Source: Paraburkholderia phenazinium
Lineage (GTDB): Bacteria; Pseudomonadota; Gammaproteobacteria; Burkholderiales; Burkholderiaceae
Direction: 5' to 3'
Assembly (NCBI RefSeq): GCF_900100735.1
Contig: NZ_FNCJ01000018.1
Span: 62,001 to 126,000, forward strand
Length of the DNA stretch: 64,000 bases
The notes under the pieces: model-generated
The model's input: only the letters and a program-made list of their open reading frames with translations
Databases searched by the model: none
What the model was told of the DNA's origin: nothing
Part shown: positions 16,433 to 25,719 of the stretch, piece by piece
How the letters are laid out: every line of letters starts with the position of its first letter
Numbering within the stretch: the stretch's first letter is position 1
Program-made: the position numbers and the translations under genes

Positions 16433-17638
16433 ATGGACACCGCAGTCGATCATTCCGCTACTTCGTGCGCTGCTCCCGCCAAAGGCGAGCCGTATCTGCT
16501 GACGCCGGGGCCGCTCACCACGGCGCTCTCGACCAAGGAAGCGATGCTGCGCGACTGGGGATCGTGGGACGGCGATTTCCGTGCGATGACCGCACAACTG
16601 CGCCGCAGCCTGCTGGAGATCGCGGGCGACACCGCCGGCGACTACGATTGTGTGCCGTTGCAAGGCAGCGGCAGCTACTGCGTCGAAGCCATGCTGGGCA
16701 GCCTGGTTCCGCGCGGTGGACACGCGCTGGTGCTGGCAAACGGCGCCTACGGTAAGCGCATTGCCACCACGCTCGGTTATCTGGGTCGCCGCCACACCGT
16801 GCTCGACAAGGGCGACTACCTGCCACCGCGCGGCAGCGAAGTCGAACGCATGCTCGACGCCGATCCGAGCATCACGCACGTGGTCGCGGTGCATTGCGAA
16901 ACCAGCTCCGGGATTCTGAACCCGATCGAAGAAATCGCCGCCGCCACCGCAAAAAAGGGCCGCAAGCTGCTGATTGACTCGATGAGCGCCTTCGGCGCCG
17001 TCCCGCTAGACGTACGGCACCTGCAGTGCGAAGCGTTTGTGTCGTCGGCCAACAAATGCATCGAAGGCGTGCCGGGCTTTGGCTTTGTGATTGCGCGCAA
17101 GAGCGCCTTGCAGGAGGCCAAGGGCCGCAGCCATTCGCTGAGCCTCGACGTGTACGACCAATGGGACGTGATGAACCGCACCGGGCAGTGGCGCTTCACG
17201 CCGCCCACGCATACGGTGGCGGCCTTTATCGAAGCACTCCGGCTGCATGCGCTCGAAGGTGGCCAGCCTGGCCGGCTCGCACGCTACGCACACAACCGCG
17301 ACGTGCTGGTCGCCGGCATGCACGAACTTGGCTTCGAACCGCTGCTCGACGCACACTGGCGCTCGCCGATCATCGTGACGTTTTTTGCGCCCGCGCATCC
17401 GGCGTTTCGTTTCGAGCAGTTTTACGAACTGATGAAACAACAGGGTTTCATCATTTACCCGGGCAAGCTGACGGTGGTGGACAGCTTCCGCGTGGGGTGC
17501 ATCGGCCAGGTAGATGCGGATGTCATGCGGCGCGTGGTGGCGGCTTGCGCTCAGGCGCTGCGCACGATGGGCGTGGAACACGCCGCGCCGCCGAGCGCGG
17601 CGCTCGAAGAACGCAAGTTGCTCGCCGAGCCAGTTTGA
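16433..17638 (+). CDS. phnW: 2-aminoethylphosphonate--pyruvate transaminase
   Basis: 401 aa, with about 30 residues more than E. coli-type length at the two ends. A PLP enzyme of fold type I that converts 2-aminoethylphosphonate plus pyruvate to phosphonoacetaldehyde plus alanine. Seen: LLTPGPLTTALSTKEAMLRDWGSWD, LQGSGSYCVEAML, PLP-pairing Asp182 (LIDSMSAFGA) and Schiff-base Lys208 (SSANKCIEGVPGF). phnX follows 101 nt downstream, giving the two-step route to acetaldehyde and phosphate. Confidence 0.95.
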   Translation: MDTAVDHSATSCAAPAKGEPYLLTPGPLTTALSTKEAMLRDWGSWDGDFRAMTAQLRRSLLEIAGDTAGDYDCVPLQGSGSYCVEAMLGSLVPRGGHALVLANGAYGKRIATTLGYLGRRHTVLDKGDYLPPRGSEVERMLDADPSITHVVAVHCETSSGILNPIEEIAAATAKKGRKLLIDSMSAFGAVPLDVRHLQCEAFVSSANKCIEGVPGFGFVIARKSALQEAKGRSHSLSLDVYDQWDVMNRTGQWRFTPPTHTVAAFIEALRLHALEGGQPGRLARYAHNRDVLVAGMHELGFEPLLDAHWRSPIIVTFFAPAHPAFRFEQFYELMKQQGFIIYPGKLTVVDSFRVGCIGQVDADVMRRVVAACAQALRTMGVEHAAPPSAALEERKLLAEPV

Positions 17639-17739
17639 AATCGACGCCAGCGTTTAAGGCACGACACACGAATCCCACGGCGGACGCGACTCGACAGGTG
17701 TTACGTCGCCGCCCAGACTCTTCTCAGGATGCGAAGTAA

Positions 17740-18543
17740 ATGAAACACGTAAAAGCAGTGATTTTCGATTGGGCCGGCACGGTGGTCGACTACGGTTCGC
17801 TGGCGCCGATGGGCGCGTTTGTTGAGACGTTCGAACAGTTCGGCGTGTCGATCACCATCGACGAAGCGCGTGGGCCCATGGGCATGGCAAAGCGTCCGCA
17901 TATCGCGGCGCTGATGGCGCTGCCGCGGGTAGCGCAGGCATGGGCCGACAAGTACGGCCGGGCCCCGAGCGAGCAGGATATCGATGCGGTATATGACGTC
18001 TTCGTACCCAAGAACATCAAGGTAGCAGCGAGCTATAGTCAGGTGATTCCGGGCGTTGCGGAAGTGGCGACAACGTTGCGCTCCGAGGATATCCGGATCG
18101 GCACGACGACCGGCTATACGCGCGAGATCATGGCCGAGATCACGCCGGGCGCGGCTGCGCAGGGCTTTGCACCGGACAGCCTCGTTTGCACCGGCGATAC
18201 GCCCGAAGGTCGTCCTTCGCCGTACATGATCTACAAGACGTTGCCGCAACTGGGCGTGTGGCTCGCGAAGAATGCGATCAAGGTCGACGATACGGAAGTC
18301 GGCATTGAAGAAGGAATTAACGGCGGGACATGGGCGGTTGGTGTGGCGGTAAGCGGTAACGCGTTCGGGATGGCCGAGGCGGACGTGAAGGCGCTGCCCG
18401 CCGAGGAATTTGCGCAGCGGCGTGCGGCGGCAGCGCGGCGGTTGACCGCTGCCGGGGCGCATTATGTGGTCGATAGCGTCGCGGATTTGATGCCGGTGGT
18501 GTATGACATCGAAGGCCGCTTGGCACGTGGCGAGCGGCCTTAA
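17740..18543 (+). CDS. phnX: phosphonoacetaldehyde hydrolase (phosphonatase)
   Basis: 267 aa, normal length. HAD-superfamily enzyme that cleaves the C-P bond of phosphonoacetaldehyde to acetaldehyde and phosphate. Seen: nucleophile Asp10 and the phosphonatase-typical Ala12 in DWAGT, Schiff-base Lys51 in GMAKRPHI of the cap domain, and GTTTGYTREIM / DTEVGIEEG HAD motifs. It follows phnW; together they release phosphate, nitrogen and carbon from the most common natural phosphonate. Confidence 0.96.
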   Translation: MKHVKAVIFDWAGTVVDYGSLAPMGAFVETFEQFGVSITIDEARGPMGMAKRPHIAALMALPRVAQAWADKYGRAPSEQDIDAVYDVFVPKNIKVAASYSQVIPGVAEVATTLRSEDIRIGTTTGYTREIMAEITPGAAAQGFAPDSLVCTGDTPEGRPSPYMIYKTLPQLGVWLAKNAIKVDDTEVGIEEGINGGTWAVGVAVSGNAFGMAEADVKALPAEEFAQRRAAAARRLTAAGAHYVVDSVADLMPVVYDIEGRLARGERP

Positions 18544-18570
18544 GCTCGTGGGGAAATGAGTGGGGCGATA

Positions 18571-18602
18571 CGCGGCGAGACCGGGATGCAGGTCTCGCCG
18601 CG
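18571..18602. terminator. perfect 12-bp hairpin between convergent phnX and dehydratase
   Basis: CGCGGCGAGACC (18571-18582) and GGTCTCGCCGCG (18591-18602) with an 8-nt loop lie between the ends of phnX and the minus-strand dehydratase. There is no T-run, but its position suggests a bidirectional transcription barrier. Confidence 0.6.
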
Positions 18603-18613
18603 ACGAGTCTGGT

Positions 18614-20347
18614 TCAATGCGAATGCCGGGGCACCGCCGCCCCTCGGCATCCAACCAGAAAGTCCAGATCGCAGCCCTCATCCGCCTGTAGCACGTGATC
18701 CACATAGAGGCGCTGATAACCGCCGCCCGAAGGAACCACAGGTGGCGTGCGGGCCTCTAGACGCCGGGCCAGTTCCTCATCACTGATATCGACACGCAGC
18801 GTGCCCGCATCGCAATCAAGTTCGATCCAGTCGCCGTCCTGCACCGCTGCAAGTGGACCGCCGTCCGCAGCCTCCGGCGTCACGTGCAACACCACCGTGC
18901 CATAAGCGGTGCCACTCATCCGCGCATCCGAAATACGCACCATATCCGTCACGCCCTGGCGCAACAGCTTGGGCGGCAATCCCATGTTGCCCACTTCGGC
19001 CATGCCCGGATAACCCTTCGGTCCGCAATTCTTCAACACGAGAACGGAGTCCGCGTCGACATCCAAAGCCTCGTCGACGATACGCTCCTTGTAGTGCTCC
19101 AGGTTTTCGAAAACCACCGCGCGACCACGATGCTTGAGCAGCGCCGGCGTCGCGGCGGACGGCTTCAGAACCGCACCACGCGGCGCAAGGTTCCCACGCA
19201 ACACGCGGATACCGCCATCAGCAACAAGTGGCTTGTCTAGCGGCCGAATCACTTCGTCATCCGTAATAGGCGCATCCTTTACGTTTTGCCAAAGCGTTTT
19301 GCCGTTGACAGTGATCGCATCCGGATAGGGCAACAGATCGGCTTCACCGAGCCGGCGCAACACAGCAGGCAGACCACCCGCGTAATAGAACTCTTCCATC
19401 AGGAACCGGCCGGACGGCATCAGATCCACGATGGTCGGCGTATTGCGGCCCGTATGCACCCAATCGTCGAGATCGAGATTCACACCAATGCGCCCTGCAA
19501 TCGCCTTCAGATGAATCACCGCATTCGTCGAACCGCCGATAGCCGCATTCACCCGGATGGCGTTGAGGAACGCCTCGCGCGTCAGGATCCTGGAGAGCGT
19601 CAAGCCTTCGTGCGCCATCGCAACAATGCGGCTACCCGACATGTGTGCGAGCACATAGCGGCGTGAGTCGACAGCCGGAATCGCCGCGTTATGCGGCAGC
19701 GACGTGCCCAGCGCCTCTGCCATGCACGCCATGGTCGACGCCGTCCCCATCGTATTGCAGGTGCCCGCCGAGCGCGACATCCCAGCTTCCGCCGAGAGGA
19801 AGCGATGCAGATCGATCTCGCCGGCTTTCAGCGACTCGTGCAGTTGCCACACGGCCGTACCCGAGCCGATGTTCTTGCCGTCGAGCTTGCCGTTGAGCAT
19901 CGGACCACCCGTCACGACGATCGCGGGCACATCGCAGCTCGCCGCGCCCATCAGGAGCGCGGGCGTGGTCTTGTCGCAACCGGTGAGCAGCACGACCGCA
20001 TCAATAGGATTGCCGCGAATCGCTTCTTCGACATCCATCGCCGCCAGGTTGCGCGTGAGCATCGCGGTCGGACGCAGGTTCGATTCGCCGTTTGAGAACA
20101 CCGGGAACTCAACCGGAAAGCCGCCCGCCTCGTAAACACCACGCTTGACGTGTTCGGCGATCTTGCGAAAGTGCGCATTGCAGGGCGTGAGTTCCGACCA
20201 CGTATTGCAGATGCCGATGACCGGCCGGCCGTCGAACTCGTGATCCGGAATACCCTGATTCTTCATCCAGCTTCGATACATGAAGCCGTTCTTGTCTTGC
20301 GTGCCGAACCATTGGGCTGAACGCAGCTTCGATTTCTTGTCGGACAT
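18614..20347 (-). CDS. IlvD/Edd family dehydratase, probably L-arabonate dehydratase
   Basis: 577 aa from ATG 20347 (MSDKKSKLRSAQWFG). Iron-sulfur Cys56 (SELTPCN), Cys124 (TGCDKTTPA) and Cys197 (GTCNTMGTAS) are present. The start ending in AQWFG...GFMYRSWMKNQG, together with the SANGESNLRP-like segment, resembles sugar-acid dehydratases (L-arabonate, D-xylonate, D-fuconate) more than IlvD or Edd. Next to araFGH and a 2-keto-3-deoxyarabonate-type dehydratase, L-arabonate to L-2-keto-3-deoxyarabonate (EC 4.2.1.25) is the best call. It has its own promoter region (20348-20628) resembling that of araF. Confidence 0.88.
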   Translation of the reverse strand: MSDKKSKLRSAQWFGTQDKNGFMYRSWMKNQGIPDHEFDGRPVIGICNTWSELTPCNAHFRKIAEHVKRGVYEAGGFPVEFPVFSNGESNLRPTAMLTRNLAAMDVEEAIRGNPIDAVVLLTGCDKTTPALLMGAASCDVPAIVVTGGPMLNGKLDGKNIGSGTAVWQLHESLKAGEIDLHRFLSAEAGMSRSAGTCNTMGTASTMACMAEALGTSLPHNAAIPAVDSRRYVLAHMSGSRIVAMAHEGLTLSRILTREAFLNAIRVNAAIGGSTNAVIHLKAIAGRIGVNLDLDDWVHTGRNTPTIVDLMPSGRFLMEEFYYAGGLPAVLRRLGEADLLPYPDAITVNGKTLWQNVKDAPITDDEVIRPLDKPLVADGGIRVLRGNLAPRGAVLKPSAATPALLKHRGRAVVFENLEHYKERIVDEALDVDADSVLVLKNCGPKGYPGMAEVGNMGLPPKLLRQGVTDMVRISDARMSGTAYGTVVLHVTPEAADGGPLAAVQDGDWIELDCDAGTLRVDISDEELARRLEARTPPVVPSGGGYQRLYVDHVLQADEGCDLDFLVGCRGAAVPRHSH

Positions 20348-20513
20348 GCTGACTTCCTGAACGCAAACTCTTGAACAAAGGCGTCGACACCAGCTCATCC
20401 ACCTATGCGTCGACGATCCACCGCGCATCGAGGCGAGAACGCGCCGGCCTGTGCCGTGCGCCGTGTCGCTTGGTGATCGCGGTCCATCTGAGAAAAGTGT
20501 ACCGGCTGGCCCA

Positions 20514-20562
20514 ATATCCTTCTAATGTTAATTTTTAACCACTACATATCGCTATTGTTATG
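20514..20562. promoter_or_regulatory. putative operator block upstream of the dehydratase (copy A)
   Basis: Shares an ungapped 49-nt alignment with 24414-24462 upstream of araF (29 of 49 identical; 17 of 22 in the first core). ATATC occurs at 20514 and 20546 and TATG at 20559, the same offsets as in copy B. The block lies 167 nt from the dehydratase start codon. Confidence 0.6.
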
Positions 20563-20628
20563 CTGCGGCGCGGCGTTCATCAGACCCACTCGCCGCCGAT
20601 TTCAGCAGCGAGCGTGTTCCAGCGTGTC

Positions 20629-21639
20629 TTAGTGGATGCGCTTGCTGCGACGGTATTGGTCGAACAGCACTGCGAGCAGCAAAATGCCGCCGCGAATCAG
20701 GTATTGGTAAAAGGTCGGCACGTTCAGCAGGCTCATTGCATCCTGCACGGAGCCCATGATCAGTACGCCCACCAGCACGCCGGAAATCGTCGCGACGCCA
20801 CCGGTCAGCGACACGCCGCCGAGCACACACGCGGAGATCACGCCGAGTTCCAGACCGACCGAGGTTTTCGGGTCACCGAGGCTCATCCGCGAGGCGAGCA
20901 TGACGCCGGCAAAACCGGTCACCAGTCCCTGCAGCACAAACACGGTGATCTTGATCCGGGTAACTGGCAAACCTGCGAGCAGGGCCGCTTCGCTGTTGCC
21001 GCCAACGGCCAGCACGTTCTTGCCGAATACGGTTTTCTTCAGCAGAAAGCCGAACAGAACGAAGCCGACGATATTGCTCCAGATCGGGTACGAAATGCCG
21101 AGAAACGCGCCGCCGCCCAGCTCGAAGAAACGTTCTTCGGAGATCATCACTGCGTCGCCGTTCGATGTGATGAACGCCAGACCACGCACCACTTCCATCA
21201 TCGCGAGCGTGACGATCAACGAATTGATCTTGTAGCGCGCCACCAGCACGCCGTTTACGAGCCCGACCGCGCCGCCCGCCAGAATGCCGGCGAGCACACC
21301 GAACAGCACGCTATGCGTCGCGGTGATCAAGGTGGATGCAACCACACCCGCAAACGCGACGATCGAGGCCACCGACAGATCCACCTCGCCGAGCGCCAGC
21401 ACGAACATCATCGTCACCGAGATCGAACCGATCAGCGTTACCGAGAGCAGCAGCCCCTGGATATTGCGTGCGCTGATGAAGTCCGGCACCGTGAACGACA
21501 GTGCGGCGAACAGGATGATGAACACCATCACGATGCCGGACTTGTTGATCAGATCCCAGGTTTGCGCGGCACGCGAGCGGGCGCTGACCGTTTCCTTCGG
21601 ATTGGGCTGATTAGTGACGGGAGTATTAGTGGTTTGCAT
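20629..21639 (-). CDS. araH: L-arabinose ABC transporter permease
   Basis: 336 aa, CUT2-type sugar permease of the inner membrane with about ten hydrophobic segments. Seen: LGEVDLSVASIVAFAGVVAS, LIVTLAMMEVVRGLAFI, GGNSEAALLAGLPVTRIKITVF, and the EAA-like LGGVSLTGGVATISGVLVGVLIMG near the C-terminus. It follows araG by 21 nt and completes an araFGH importer. The N-terminal ~28 residues are polar and Thr/Asn-rich. Confidence 0.92.
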   Translation of the reverse strand: MQTTNTPVTNQPNPKETVSARSRAAQTWDLINKSGIVMVFIILFAALSFTVPDFISARNIQGLLLSVTLIGSISVTMMFVLALGEVDLSVASIVAFAGVVASTLITATHSVLFGVLAGILAGGAVGLVNGVLVARYKINSLIVTLAMMEVVRGLAFITSNGDAVMISEERFFELGGGAFLGISYPIWSNIVGFVLFGFLLKKTVFGKNVLAVGGNSEAALLAGLPVTRIKITVFVLQGLVTGFAGVMLASRMSLGDPKTSVGLELGVISACVLGGVSLTGGVATISGVLVGVLIMGSVQDAMSLLNVPTFYQYLIRGGILLLAVLFDQYRRSKRIH

Positions 21640-21660
21640 GTTGTGGCTCGTTACATTCGA

Positions 21661-23169
21661 TTAGCTTGGCAGTGCAAGCTTGATCAGTTGATCGGGCGAC
21701 GCTTCGGCTTTCGGCAGATTGCCGACGATCCGCCCTTCACGCATGACGATGACGCGGTCCGCGACGCCGATCACCTCTGCCAGGTCGCTCGATACGACAA
21801 TGACGGTACGGCCTGCTTCGGCGAGTCCGTACAACAAGCTATAGATTTCACTGCGCGCGCCGACATCGATGCCGCGGGTCGGCTCGTCCATCAGAAAGAC
21901 ATCGATCTCCTCCGCGAGCCAGCGCGAGAGGATCACCTTCTGCTGGTTGCCGCCCGAGAGCGTGCCGATTGGCGTGTTGCCGTCACGGGTCTTGATGGCG
22001 AGCTTGGCAATGAAACTCGTGGTAGTGGCCGCTTCCTTACGGGCATCGAGGATATGCAGCGCGTTGTGATGGCGGCGGCAACTCATGTTCAGGTTGTCCG
22101 ACACCGAGGCGATCGCGACAATGCCCTCCTGCTTGCGATCCTCGGGGCACAGGGCGACACCCGCGCGCACCGCATCGCGCGGCGAGCGGAATTTGCGCGC
22201 CTCGCCCTTCAATACGATCTCGCCCGCGACCGGCTTTACCGCGCCGTAGATCAGCTTCATCAGTTCGGAGCGTCCCGCGCCCACCAGGCCGAAGAAGCCG
22301 ACAATCTCACCCTTGCGCGCATTGAACGAGGCAGGCTCCGCCAGGCCCGGCCCCAACAGCCCTTTCACGTCGAGCTGCACAGCGCCGATCTCGCGGGTCC
22401 GGTAGCCGTACACATCGCGAATCGAGCGCCCCACCATGCAGCTAATCAACCGGTCGCGCTCGAGCCCGTCGACTTCATCAAACGTCTCGATACGCCGGCC
22501 GTCGCGAAACACCGTCACGCGGTCACACAACTCGTAGACCTCATCCATCCGGTGCGTCACGTAGATAATCGCGCGGCCCTCGGCGCGCAACGTGCGGATG
22601 ATCTTGAACAGTTGCTCAGTTTCACGCGACGAAAGCGAACTCGTCGGTTCATCGAAGGCGATCACGCGCGCATCGCGCATCAGCGCCTTGCCGATCTCGA
22701 TCATCTGCCGCTGGCCGATCGAAAGATGCTTCACCTGCAAATTCGGATCGATCTTCTCGCCAAGCCGGTCAAGCTCGCTGATCGCGCGGTTCACCAACTG
22801 CTTCTCGTTGAGCACACCGAAGCGGTTCGGCATCGCTCCGAGCATCAGGTTCTCCGCGACCGTCAGTTCCGGCACCAGATGCAGTTCCTGATAGATGATC
22901 GCAACGCCCGCCTCGATGGCCGCTTTGGTCGTCGTGAACTGCTGCACCGCGCCGCCCAATGTCAGGCTGCCGCCGGCCGGTTGATTGACGCCCGAGAGCA
23001 CTTTCAGAAGTGTCGATTTGCCCGCGCCGTTTTCGCCCATCAGGCCGTGGACTTCGCCCGTCCGGACGCCGAGCGACACGCCGTCCAACGCGAGCACGCC
23101 GGGAAAGCGCACGGTGATATCGTCAAGCAGAAGATAGGGATCGGCGAGGGCCGTGGCGGTGTCCATCAT
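21661..23169 (-). CDS. araG: L-arabinose ABC transporter ATP-binding protein
   Basis: 502 aa with two fused nucleotide-binding domains, typical of CUT2 importers. First domain: Walker A GENGAGKST, signature SIGQRQM, Walker B VIAFDEPTSSLS. Second: degenerate Walker A GLVGAGRSE, signature LSGGNQQK, Walker B VFLMDEPTRGID. AraG-like features are VRFPGVLALDGVSLGVRTGEVHG and GYRTREIG. Two adjacent ATGs (23169, 23166) are possible starts. A hairpin at 23199-23229 separates it from araF. Confidence 0.93.
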   Translation of the reverse strand: MMDTATALADPYLLLDDITVRFPGVLALDGVSLGVRTGEVHGLMGENGAGKSTLLKVLSGVNQPAGGSLTLGGAVQQFTTTKAAIEAGVAIIYQELHLVPELTVAENLMLGAMPNRFGVLNEKQLVNRAISELDRLGEKIDPNLQVKHLSIGQRQMIEIGKALMRDARVIAFDEPTSSLSSRETEQLFKIIRTLRAEGRAIIYVTHRMDEVYELCDRVTVFRDGRRIETFDEVDGLERDRLISCMVGRSIRDVYGYRTREIGAVQLDVKGLLGPGLAEPASFNARKGEIVGFFGLVGAGRSELMKLIYGAVKPVAGEIVLKGEARKFRSPRDAVRAGVALCPEDRKQEGIVAIASVSDNLNMSCRRHHNALHILDARKEAATTTSFIAKLAIKTRDGNTPIGTLSGGNQQKVILSRWLAEEIDVFLMDEPTRGIDVGARSEIYSLLYGLAEAGRTVIVVSSDLAEVIGVADRVIVMREGRIVGNLPKAEASPDQLIKLALPS

Positions 23170-23198
23170 GGGTCAAGCCTCGTGGCAGAAACAGGAAG

Positions 23199-23229
23199 CC
23201 GGGCGTGGCCGATTGAGCGCGACGCCCGG
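23199..23229 (-). other. intercistronic hairpin between araF and araG
   Basis: CCGGGCGT (23199-23206) pairs perfectly with ACGCCCGG (23222-23229) across 15 nt, in the 70-nt gap after araF. Such hairpins often protect the binding-protein mRNA or reduce read-through so that the periplasmic protein is made in excess. Confidence 0.6.
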
Positions 23230-23239
23230 GAAAGAACTG

Positions 23240-24244
23240 TCAGATACCCAGTTCCTTGCGCACGTCCTGCCAGTTCGCGCGGGTCATCAGCTTGCCGGTG
23301 GTCTGGGTGTCGGCGGGCGGCACTTTGCCCGACTTGATCCAGTCGACAAGGTTCTCCGCGCTGTCCTTGCCGTGGTTGGTCGAGCTCACTGCGATCGTGC
23401 CGTAGAAGCCCGTCGGCTCCTTCTTCTGGAACTCGGCGAACGCCTCGCCCGCACCGTTGATGCCGACGCCAATCACGTCCGCCGACGGAATGTGCAACTG
23501 CTCCGTCGCCCGCACGCCACCCAGCACGGTCTCCTCGTTGAGCGCGAAGATCACCCACTTCTTGATGTTCGGGTGCTGTGACAGCACGGGGGCCGAGGCA
23601 TTGAAGCCGCCTTCGTCGTCGGTGGTCTTTTGCGGCGCGTCAAAGATGTTCTCTTGCTTGAAGCCGTTCGCCAGCAGCGTCTGCGCCGCACCGTCCGTGC
23701 GCAGCTTGGCGGTGGGCAACTCGTAGTTCGTGATGCGCAGCGCCCCCACTTCGTTCGGGTTCCAGCCGCGGCGCTTCATTTCGTCCGAGATCGCCTGGCC
23801 GACCTGATTGCCGATCTTGAATGCCGACATGCCGAGGTGCGGCACGCCGGCAAGGGGCTTGCCCGACGAGTCGACGAGCTGGTCGTCCACCGTCACGAAC
23901 TTCATGCTGTAGCGCTTCGCGCGTGCCTGAATGGCGGGCCCGAGCCGCACATCCGGCGCGCAGATCACGAAGCCCTGGGCGCCTTGAGCGCCGAGGTTGT
24001 CGATTGCTTCCAGCACCTTTTCGCCGTCCGGCGTGCCGATGTTGACGACCGAGAAACCGTCTTTCTGGCCAAGCGCCGTCGCCGCCTTCTGTTCATTGAT
24101 GAACCAGGCCTGTTCCGGCATTTTCACCAGAAAGCCGATCTTGACCGGCTCGTCGGCGTGGGCGGACAGGTGTGTCACAAACGGAACCGCCATCGCGGCG
24201 GCGGCGATGGCGGACAAGGTCAGGCGGCGAAGCTTACGGCTCAT
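23240..24244 (-). CDS. araF: L-arabinose ABC transporter periplasmic binding protein
   Basis: 334 aa. A signal peptide (MSRKLRRLTLSAIAAAAMAV... cut after AHA, about residue 30) precedes the mature periplasmic domain. AraF-type features: EPVKIGFLVKMPEQAWFINEQKAA near the mature N-terminus, VVNIGTPDGEKVLEAIDNLGAQGAQGFVICAPDVRLGP, and FGTIAVSS-like GFYGTIAVSSTNHG. Start follows AGGAGACAACC. First gene of araFGH, divergent from a GbpR-like LysR gene 255 nt away, the probable regulator. Confidence 0.93.
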   Translation of the reverse strand: MSRKLRRLTLSAIAAAAMAVPFVTHLSAHADEPVKIGFLVKMPEQAWFINEQKAATALGQKDGFSVVNIGTPDGEKVLEAIDNLGAQGAQGFVICAPDVRLGPAIQARAKRYSMKFVTVDDQLVDSSGKPLAGVPHLGMSAFKIGNQVGQAISDEMKRRGWNPNEVGALRITNYELPTAKLRTDGAAQTLLANGFKQENIFDAPQKTTDDEGGFNASAPVLSQHPNIKKWVIFALNEETVLGGVRATEQLHIPSADVIGVGINGAGEAFAEFQKKEPTGFYGTIAVSSTNHGKDSAENLVDWIKSGKVPPADTQTTGKLMTRANWQDVRKELGI

Positions 24245-24413
24245 GGTTGTCTCCTAAGGTGATGGCTTCTTCAAACACGGGCTCGCTGGCCCGTTCATTC
24301 CTGCTGCGACGCTTCCATCAAGTGCACCGGTTCCAGGCTCCCGCCCGCCAGATAGCGGGACAGCGTTGCGGCGGGTCGCGTTGCGAGTGGTCGAAGCTTA
24401 AAGCACCGATTCG

Positions 24414-24462
24414 ATATCTTTCCAATCCTATTTTTCGCCTTGGCAATATCAGATTCGGTATG
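24414..24462. promoter_or_regulatory. putative operator block upstream of araF (copy B)
   Basis: ATATC at 24414 and 24446 and TATG at 24459, the same arrangement as copy A at 20514-20562. It is 170 nt from araF and 38 nt from the divergent LysR gene, so it may serve both directions. Confidence 0.6.
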
Positions 24463-24499
24463 ACATGATTGGACATGCCAAGAATGGAGACACGACACG

Positions 24500-25480
24500 A
24501 TGGCGCAGGCTTACTCGAACTGGTTCGTCCGGGCGCGGCTAAAAACGCGTCAGTTGCTGCTGCTCGCGGCCATGGAAGAAGAAGGCAACGTGCGCCGCGC
24601 CGCCGACTTGCTCGGCATGACGCAACCCGCCGCCTCGCGCTTGCTGAAGGAGCTGGAGGACGTATTGGAGGTGCGGCTTTTCGACCGCACGCCGCACGGC
24701 ATGCGCGCCACGCTCTATGGCGAAGTGATGATCCGCCACGCGCGCATGGTGCTGTCGAACCTGAGCCAGGCCCACGATGAAATTTCGGCGCTGCGCTCGG
24801 GATTGGTCGGGCAGGTACAGATCGGCTCGATCGCCACGGCCGCGGCGACGATGGTTCCCATAGCGATTTCGCGGGTCAAGGAACGCCATCCACATCTGCA
24901 GATCTGGCTGCAGGTGGAAACATCAGACGTGATGTTGCCGCTCGTCGCGCAGGGCAAACTCGACATCATGATCGGCCGCGTGCTCGAGCGCCAAGGCCAG
25001 TTCACCGACGCCGTGCGTTACGAGCAACTGGCCGACGAGCCGCTGTGCATCGTCGCCCGCCCGGGCCACCCTATGGAAAGTGCGAGCGGGCTGACGCTGC
25101 GTGACATCGTGAATGCGAGCTGGGTGTTGCACCCGCCCGGCAGCGTGCTGAGGCACCGCTTCGATTTGATGTTTTCGCAGATCGGGCTCAATCCGCCGCA
25201 AAACGTCACCAATACCAACAATTTTCTGGCTATCTCGAGCCTGCTTTTGCAGAGCGACATGCTTGCAGTCGTGCCGGAAGAGGTCGCGCGCCAATACGAG
25301 GTGTTTGGCGTATTGAAGCGGCTCGCGATCGAGCTGCCGTACCGGATGGATGCATTCGGCATCATCACGCGGCAAACCCAGTTGCTCTCGCCGGCGGCCA
25401 GCATCATGCTCGAAACGCTACGCGACGTAGCCGCCGAAATCTATGGTGCATCTGCCGAGGCGAACGCCAGCGCAAGCTAA
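24500..25480 (+). CDS. LysR-family regulator, GbpR-like
   Basis: 326 aa. Winged helix in RQLLLLAAMEEEGNVRRAADLLGMTQPAASRLLKELEDVLEVRLFDRTPHGM, followed by a LysR effector domain (VQIGSIATAAATMVPIAISRVKERHPHLQIWLQVET...). The pattern 'MTQPAASRLLKELE...LF.RTPHGM..T.YGE..IRHAR' is that of GbpR, the regulator of galactose/arabinose-binding protein genes in Azospirillum and Agrobacterium. It is divergent from araF, and the shared block at 24414-24462 lies in between. Confidence 0.88.
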   Translation: MAQAYSNWFVRARLKTRQLLLLAAMEEEGNVRRAADLLGMTQPAASRLLKELEDVLEVRLFDRTPHGMRATLYGEVMIRHARMVLSNLSQAHDEISALRSGLVGQVQIGSIATAAATMVPIAISRVKERHPHLQIWLQVETSDVMLPLVAQGKLDIMIGRVLERQGQFTDAVRYEQLADEPLCIVARPGHPMESASGLTLRDIVNASWVLHPPGSVLRHRFDLMFSQIGLNPPQNVTNTNNFLAISSLLLQSDMLAVVPEEVARQYEVFGVLKRLAIELPYRMDAFGIITRQTQLLSPAASIMLETLRDVAAEIYGASAEANASAS

Positions 25481-25556
25481 GTCCCACCTAAGCGGCGACC
25501 GTTCCAGTCCCGCCGATTCATATGGGGCTGGGTATGTACTTATCACGCTTCCACCT

Positions 25557-25572
25557 ATACCAGCTCCGGTAT
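25557..25572. promoter_or_regulatory. short inverted repeat upstream of ytfQ
   Basis: ATACC-AGCTCC-GGTAT lies in the 239-nt gap before ytfQ. Small and possibly chance, but it is the only symmetrical element seen in that promoter region. Confidence 0.25.
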
Positions 25573-25719
25573 CGCCCTGACCAAATTCCTGATTGGACCG
25601 TCATCGGGTCTGGCGCTAATCTCCATTGCAGCAAGCGCCGAAGATCCCTAGTAAAAGCAAAAGCGTGATCCATAGCGGCGCGGCTCAACACACCCAATAC
25701 AAACGAGACGGAGACAGTT

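Noticed and set aside
17701..18705. Minus-strand frame of 334 codons opposite phnX
   Set aside because: Shadow of phnX, which has all catalytic residues; the frame also crosses the hairpin at 18571-18602.
20560..23337. Very long open frame (about 925 codons) on the plus strand opposite araH and araG
   Set aside because: It is the antisense shadow of two strong ABC transporter genes. The product is His/Arg/Asp-rich without domain pattern, as expected for the complement of GC-rich codons.
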